Shown here: piece after piece, positions 59,887-64,000 of the stretch
How the letters are laid out: each line of letters starts with the position of its first letter
Numbering within the stretch: position 1 is the stretch's first letter
NCBI RefSeq assembly: GCF_013409745.1
Contig: NZ_JACCBH010000001.1
Location: 2,294,001-2,358,000, forward strand
Source of the DNA: Microbacterium pseudoresistens
GTDB taxonomy: Bacteria > Actinomycetota > Actinomycetes > Actinomycetales > Microbacteriaceae
Reading direction: 5' to 3'
Length of the DNA: 64,000 nt
Notes under the pieces: generated by a model
The model's database searches: none
What the model was told of the DNA's origin: nothing
The model's input: only the letters and a program-made list of their open reading frames with translations
Translations under genes and position numbers: made by a program

Positions 59887-60510
59887 ATGGCCAGCCCTGC
59901 ACGCGCTTCCGGACACCCGCGTTCCGGGCGTCCGCGTGCGTCGTCGCGCGAGACGCTTGCCGAAGCGGCCTGCGAGCTGTTCCTCGAGCAGGGGTACGAG
60001 GCCACCTCGATCGCCGATATCTCCCAACGTGCGGGTGTGAGCCGATCGAGCTTCTTCAACTACTTCGGCTCGAAGAGCGATGTGCTGTGGTCGGGACTGG
60101 ATGCGCGCATCGAGCGCATCCAGGAGTCGGTGGGAGCCGGGATGCCGGTCGCCGACGCGATGGGGGCCGCCCTTTCCGACTTCGTGCCCGACGCGCTGGC
60201 CGTCGCCCTCGTCAACGCACGCACGATGGGCGCCGACGATGAGCTCGAGCGCGATGCCGCGGTGCGCGCCGCGCGCGTGGCGCGTGCGGTGGCCGATCGG
60301 GCGCGAGGCGCCGGATCGGATGCGCTGCGCAGTGAGGTCGAAGGCGCGGTCGTGGGTGGTGCCCTGATCGCGGCCCTGCGCATCTGGGCCGCCGAGGGGC
60401 CGGGCACCACGTCGCTGCTCGAGGTCGTGACACGCGCTCTGGATGTCGCCGGTCGCGGCACGGCGCCCGCCGTCGGTGCGGACGGATCTGCGAGGAGCCC
60501 CTTCGCGTAG
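59887..60510 (+). CDS. TetR family transcriptional regulator
   Basis: A 207-residue repressor. A basic, disordered N-terminus (about 1-20) precedes the helix-turn-helix ([20 protein letters not shown], about 43-62). The ligand domain is Ala-rich and unassigned. It is divergent from lipBA with a candidate operator between them and ends 13 bp before ffh. Control of lipoate synthesis by this protein is inferred from position only. Confidence 0.88.
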   Translation: MASPARASGHPRSGRPRASSRETLAEAACELFLEQGYEATSIADISQRAGVSRSSFFNYFGSKSDVLWSGLDARIERIQESVGAGMPVADAMGAALSDFVPDALAVALVNARTMGADDELERDAAVRAARVARAVADRARGAGSDALRSEVEGAVVGGALIAALRIWAAEGPGTTSLLEVVTRALDVAGRGTAPAVGADGSARSPFA

Positions 60511-60513
60511 AAT
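60508..60513 (+). promoter_or_regulatory. -10 box TAGAAT of ffh
   Basis: TAGAAT overlaps the stop codon of the tetR gene and lies 10 nt before ATG 60524, with GGAGG 4 nt before the start. The mRNA would have a 5' leader of only a few nucleotides. Confidence 0.5.
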
Positions 60514-60523
60514 CGGAGGCACC

Positions 60524-62077
60524 ATGGCTACCTTTGGCACGCTTTCCGATCGCCTCACCGAGACCTTCCGCAATCTGCGCACGAAGGGAAAGCTGAGCGC
60601 CTCCGACGTCGACGGCACGGTCCGCGAGATCCGTCGGGCGCTGCTCGACGCCGACGTCGCGCTCGAGGTCGTGAAGGAGTTCACCGGGAAGGTGCGCGAA
60701 CGCGCCCTGGGCGACGAGGTCAACAAGGCGTTGAACCCGGCCCAGCAGGTGGTGCAGATCGTCAACGAGGAGCTCATCGGCATCCTCGGCGGCGAGCAGC
60801 GCCGCCTCGAGTTCGCCAAGACGCCGCCGACGGTGATCATGCTCGCGGGCCTGCAGGGCTCCGGCAAGACGACCTTCGCCGGAAAGCTCGCCAAGCAGCT
60901 CGAGAAGGACGGGCACACCCCGCTCCTGGTCGCCGCAGACCTCCAGCGCCCGAATGCCGTGAACCAGCTGCAGGTCGTCGCCGAACAGGCCGGTGCGACC
61001 ATCTACGCGCCCGAGCCGGGCAACGGCATCGGCGATCCGGTCAAGGTCTCCCGCGACGGCGTGGAACACGCCCGCCGTCAGCAGCACGACGTCGTGATCA
61101 TCGACACGGCCGGCCGGCTCGGCGTCGACGCGGAGCTCATGAAGCAGGCCGCCGACATCCGCAAGGCGGTCGACCCCGACGAGGTGCTCTTCGTCATCGA
61201 TGCGACCACCGGCCAGGATGCCGTCAATGTCGCCAGGGCATTCCAGGAGGGCGTCGACTTCACCGGGGTCGTGCTGTCCAAGCTCGACGGCGACGCGCGA
61301 GGAGGCGCGGCGCTGTCGGTCGCGTCGCTGACCGGTCGGCCCATCATCTTCGCCTCCACCGGCGAGGGCCTCGACGACCTCGAGCCGTTCCACCCCGACC
61401 GCATGGCGAGCCGAATCCTCGACCTCGGCGACATCCTCACCCTCATCGAGCAGGCCCAGCAGGCCTTCGACGAGGAGGAGGCCAAGAAGGTCGCGGAGAA
61501 GCTCGCGACCGAGACCTTCACGCTGGAGGATTTCCTCGAGCAGATGCAGCAGCTGAAGAAGATGGGCTCGATGAAGAAGATGCTCGGGATGCTCCCGGGC
61601 ATGGGCCAGATGAAGCAGCAGCTGGACGACTTCGACGAGCGCGAGATCGACCGCACCGAGGCGATCATCCGGTCGATGACGCCGGGGGAGCGGCACAACC
61701 CCAAGGTGCTCAACGGCTCGCGGCGTCTGCGCATCGCCAAGGGCTCGGGGATGACCGTCACCGACGTGAACCAGCTCGTCCAGCGCTTCGATCAGGCCGC
61801 GAAGATGATGAAGACCGTCGCGCGCGGCGGCACCCCGAACATTCCGGGCATGGGTCCGGTCCCCGGGATGGGCAGGCCGGGCGGATCGTCCAAGCGCAAA
61901 GGCAAGAAGGGCAAGGGCTCGGGCTCGCGTTCGGGCAACCCCGCCAAGCGCGCCGCGGAGAACGCGGGAGTCGCCGCGAGCGCACCTGCCACCGGATCGG
62001 GCTTCGGTCTGGGCGGACAGGCTGCGCCGAGCGAGAGCGATCTGGCCGAGATCCAGAAGCTCTTCGGCAAGGGCTGA
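60524..62077 (+). CDS. ffh: signal recognition particle protein Ffh
   Basis: A 517-residue SRP54-type GTPase that binds signal sequences and 4.5S RNA. The N domain spans about 1-90, followed by G1 [13 protein letters not shown] (about 108-120), DTAGRLGVD and [10 protein letters not shown]. The Met-rich M domain (about 325-430) contains [14 protein letters not shown] and the RNA-binding [12 protein letters not shown] flexible Gly/Lys/Ser-rich C-terminal tail (about 440-517) is longer than in E. coli. ATG 60524 is chosen because it yields the family start [11 protein letters not shown]. Confidence 0.95.
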   Translation: MATFGTLSDRLTETFRNLRTKGKLSASDVDGTVREIRRALLDADVALEVVKEFTGKVRERALGDEVNKALNPAQQVVQIVNEELIGILGGEQRRLEFAKTPPTVIMLAGLQGSGKTTFAGKLAKQLEKDGHTPLLVAADLQRPNAVNQLQVVAEQAGATIYAPEPGNGIGDPVKVSRDGVEHARRQQHDVVIIDTAGRLGVDAELMKQAADIRKAVDPDEVLFVIDATTGQDAVNVARAFQEGVDFTGVVLSKLDGDARGGAALSVASLTGRPIIFASTGEGLDDLEPFHPDRMASRILDLGDILTLIEQAQQAFDEEEAKKVAEKLATETFTLEDFLEQMQQLKKMGSMKKMLGMLPGMGQMKQQLDDFDEREIDRTEAIIRSMTPGERHNPKVLNGSRRLRIAKGSGMTVTDVNQLVQRFDQAAKMMKTVARGGTPNIPGMGPVPGMGRPGGSSKRKGKKGKGSGSRSGNPAKRAAENAGVAASAPATGSGFGLGGQAAPSESDLAEIQKLFGKG

Positions 62078-62134
62078 GCCGCACGGTCGGTGCATCGACG
62101 ACATCGCGCATCGGCGACGGTGCGCATCGACGAC

Positions 62135-62168
62135 AGAGGGGCCGGGTCCTGGCGGACCCGGCCCCTCT
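62135..62168. terminator. bidirectional hairpin between ffh and glpK
   Basis: AGAGGGGCCGGGTCC and GGACCCGGCCCCTCT form a perfect 15-bp stem with a TGGC loop. There is no T-run on either side, as is common for actinobacterial I-shaped terminators. It lies between two convergent genes. Confidence 0.7.
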
Positions 62169-62183
62169 GCGGTGCTCAGAGGA

Positions 62184-63698
62184 TCACTTCACGTCGTCGT
62201 CGACCCAGTCCATCGACTTGGTGACGGCCTTGCGCCACAGGCGCAGCTGACGGTCGCGCTCGGCGTCGTCCATGCCGGGCTCCCAGCGAGCGTCTTCCTG
62301 CCAATTGGCGGAGAGGTCGTCGAGACCCGACCAGAACCCGACCGCCAGTCCTGCCGCATACGCGGCGCCCAGGGCGGTCGTCTCCGCCACGACGGGGCGC
62401 ACCACCGGCACGCCCAGGATGTCGGCCTGGAACTGCATGAGCGCGTCATTGGCGACCATGCCCCCGTCGACCTTGAGCTCGGTCAGATCCACTCCGGCAT
62501 CCGCGTTGACCGCGTCGAGCACGTCGCGGGTCTGGAAGGCCACGGCCTCCAGGGCGGCTCGCGCAAAGTGGTTCTTGTTCGCGAACCGGGTGAGCCCGAC
62601 GATCGCACCGCGTGCGTCGGGACGCCAGTACGGCGCGTACAGCCCCGAGAACGCCGGCACGATGTACACGCCGCCGTTGTCCTCGACCTTCTCGGCCAGG
62701 TCCTCCACCTCGGGGGCGGAGGAGATGATGCCGAGCTGGTCGCGCAGCCACTGGATCAGCGATCCGGTGACGGCGATGGAGCCCTCCAGCGCGTAGTGCG
62801 TCGGCTGGTCGCCGAGCTTGTACCCCACCGTGGTGAGCAGACCGTTCTTGGAGTGGACGATCTCCTCGCCGGTGTTGAAGATGAGGAAGCACCCCGTGCC
62901 GTAGGTGTTCTTGCTCTCGCCCTTCTGGAACGCCGCCTGACCGAAGGTGGCCGCCTGCTGGTCGCCGAGGATGCCGGCGATCGGCGTCTCACGCAGCAGC
63001 GACGAGCTCTTGGCCTTGCCGTACACCTCCGAGGACGAGCGGATCTCCGGCATCATCGAGCGCGGCACGCCGAACGCCTCGAGGATGTCGTCGCGCCACT
63101 GGAGCGTCTCCAGATCCATGAACATGGTGCGCGAGGCGTTGGTCACGTCGGTGGCGTGCACGCCGCCCTCCGGGCCGCCGGTGAGGTTCCACAGCACCCA
63201 GGTGTCCGTCGTGCCGAACATCAGGTCGCCGGCCTCGGCCTTGGCGCGGGCGCCGTCGACGTTCTCCAGGATCCAGGCGATCTTCGTGCCGGAGAAGTAT
63301 GTCGCCAGCGGCAGCCCCACGACCGGCTTGAACCGGTCTCCGCCGCCGTCCTCCGACAGGCGATCGACGATCGCCTGCGTGCGGGTGTCCTGCCACACGA
63401 TGGCGTTGTAGACGGGCTCTCCGGTGTTCTTGTCCCACACCACCGCGGTCTCGCGCTGGTTGGTGATGCCGATCGCGGCGATGTCGTGCCTAGTGAGGTC
63501 GGCACGGCTGAGCGCCAGGCCGATCACCTCCTGCACGTTGCGCCAGATCTCGGCGGCGTCGTGCTCGACCCAGCCCGCCTTCGGCAGGATCTGCTCGTGC
63601 TCCTTCTGACCGGTGGCGATGATGCTGCCCTTGCGGTCGAAGATGATGGCGCGGCTCGAGGTCGTGCCCTGATCGATGGCGATGACGTAGTCAGCCAT
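62184..63698 (-). CDS. glpK: glycerol kinase
   Basis: A 504-residue FGGY kinase that phosphorylates glycerol to sn-glycerol 3-phosphate. It has the N-terminal [13 protein letters not shown] phosphate loop, [22 protein letters not shown] and the C-terminal [20 protein letters not shown] 63698 is preceded by AAGGAGA. It follows the glpF gene (38 bp between them), forming a glycerol uptake operon. Its product could feed the GlpD enzyme encoded at 25-26.7 kb. Confidence 0.96.
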   Translation of the reverse strand: MADYVIAIDQGTTSSRAIIFDRKGSIIATGQKEHEQILPKAGWVEHDAAEIWRNVQEVIGLALSRADLTRHDIAAIGITNQRETAVVWDKNTGEPVYNAIVWQDTRTQAIVDRLSEDGGGDRFKPVVGLPLATYFSGTKIAWILENVDGARAKAEAGDLMFGTTDTWVLWNLTGGPEGGVHATDVTNASRTMFMDLETLQWRDDILEAFGVPRSMMPEIRSSSEVYGKAKSSSLLRETPIAGILGDQQAATFGQAAFQKGESKNTYGTGCFLIFNTGEEIVHSKNGLLTTVGYKLGDQPTHYALEGSIAVTGSLIQWLRDQLGIISSAPEVEDLAEKVEDNGGVYIVPAFSGLYAPYWRPDARGAIVGLTRFANKNHFARAALEAVAFQTRDVLDAVNADAGVDLTELKVDGGMVANDALMQFQADILGVPVVRPVVAETTALGAAYAAGLAVGFWSGLDDLSANWQEDARWEPGMDDAERDRQLRLWRKAVTKSMDWVDDDVK

Positions 63699-63736
63699 GA
63701 TGTCTCCTTCGCTCTCTGGTCGATCGTGTGCGGATG

Positions 63737-64000
63737 TCAGCCAGCCAGGTGCAGCAGCACCGGGGCGGCGAGTGCGGCGAGGACGCCGCCGATGAGCGGA
63801 CCCACGACCGGCACCCACGAGTAGGCCCAGTCGCTGGACCCCTTGCCCTTGATGGGCAGGATCGCGTGCGCGATGCGGGGCCCGAGGTCGCGGGCGGGGT
63901 TGATGGCATAGCCTGTCGGGCCACCGAGGGATGCGCCGATCGCGACCACGAGGAGCGCGACGGGCAGCGCCGTGAGCGGTCCGAGCCCCCCGGGGACACC
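63737..64000 (-). CDS. glpF: glycerol uptake facilitator, C-terminal part
   Basis: The last 87 residues of an MIP-family channel are visible; the start lies beyond the right edge. The second channel motif [10 protein letters not shown] is present, and its Asp after NPAR is typical of glycerol-conducting aquaglyceroporins. The last membrane helix is [20 protein letters not shown]. It is upstream of glpK in the same direction. Confidence 0.9.
   Translation of the reverse strand, partial: GVPGGLGPLTALPVALLVVAIGASLGGPTGYAINPARDLGPRIAHAILPIKGKGSSDWAYSWVPVVGPLIGGVLAALAAPVLLHLAG

Noticed and set aside
60443..60523. Upstream start for ffh adding 27 residues
   Set aside because: The extension overlaps the tetR coding sequence and its residues do not match the Ffh N-terminus, which begins [11 protein letters not shown] at 60524.
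1..64000. CRISPR array, rRNA operon or prophage
   Set aside because: No regularly spaced short repeats, no rRNA sequence and no phage structural or integrase genes were found on either strand.

Overview
The window is high-GC DNA read as a chromosomal segment of an actinobacterium of the family Microbacteriaceae, most likely Microbacterium or a close relative. This rests on gene content and order (ddl, a DUF3515 lipoprotein, thiL, rsmD, recG, coaD, DUF177, rpmF, rnc, mutM, smc, ftsY, ffh), on the protein sequences, and on many genes whose start codon lies 6-7 nt after a TANNNT -10 box, as expected of leaderless actinobacterial transcripts. No sequence search was run, so the genus is an inference.

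Layout. 1-12.2 kb: an ABC ATPase, a glycosyltransferase, an OafA-type acyltransferase, a trans-sulfuration PLP enzyme, a PQQ-type sugar dehydrogenase lipoprotein, aminopeptidase N, a multi-pass membrane protein, an operon of three related membrane-anchored proteins and a metallo-hydrolase. 12.3-13.85 kb: tRNA-Glu(CTC) with an intact IS481-family element inserted 3 nt after its 3' end; the element separates the tRNA from its old terminator. 14-20.3 kb: a secreted nine-repeat protein, a small Tat-type secreted protein and a membrane-anchored GH31 enzyme resembling sulfoquinovosidase. 20.4-26.7 kb: GMC oxidoreductase, lipid kinase and an AGPS-like flavoprotein, divergent from a TetR regulator and glpD; the last four match the Rv2249c-Rv2252 neighbourhood of M. 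tuberculosis. 26.8-31.7 kb: a second acyltransferase, an MFS exporter with an ArsR-like regulator, and a DUF4349 membrane protein with a frameshifted sigma-factor gene.

31.8-45.3 kb is mostly core metabolism. A TerC-family exporter sits behind a probable yybP-ykoY manganese riboswitch. leuCD follow a leucine-rich leader peptide and hairpin. murA, plsC, gpsA and ddl form a tight envelope operon, followed by DUF3515/thiL and rsmD/recG (both divergent pairs), coaD, DUF177 and rpmF. 45.3-64 kb carries rnc-mutM, then about 6 kb of accessory genes (TetR, M23 lipoprotein, ABC exporter, double-GNAT protein, two small ORFs), then smc-ftsY, a DUF2004-like gene, lipBA with a divergent TetR, ffh, glpK and the 3' end of glpF.

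The genes connect mainly through membrane and envelope lipid metabolism (plsC, gpsA, glpD, glpK/glpF, AGPS-like protein, lipid kinase), peptidoglycan precursor synthesis (murA, ddl) and the SRP pathway (ffh, ftsY). Candidate operators (inverted repeats) lie beside all three TetR genes and the ArsR-like gene. No CRISPR array, rRNA or prophage was seen.
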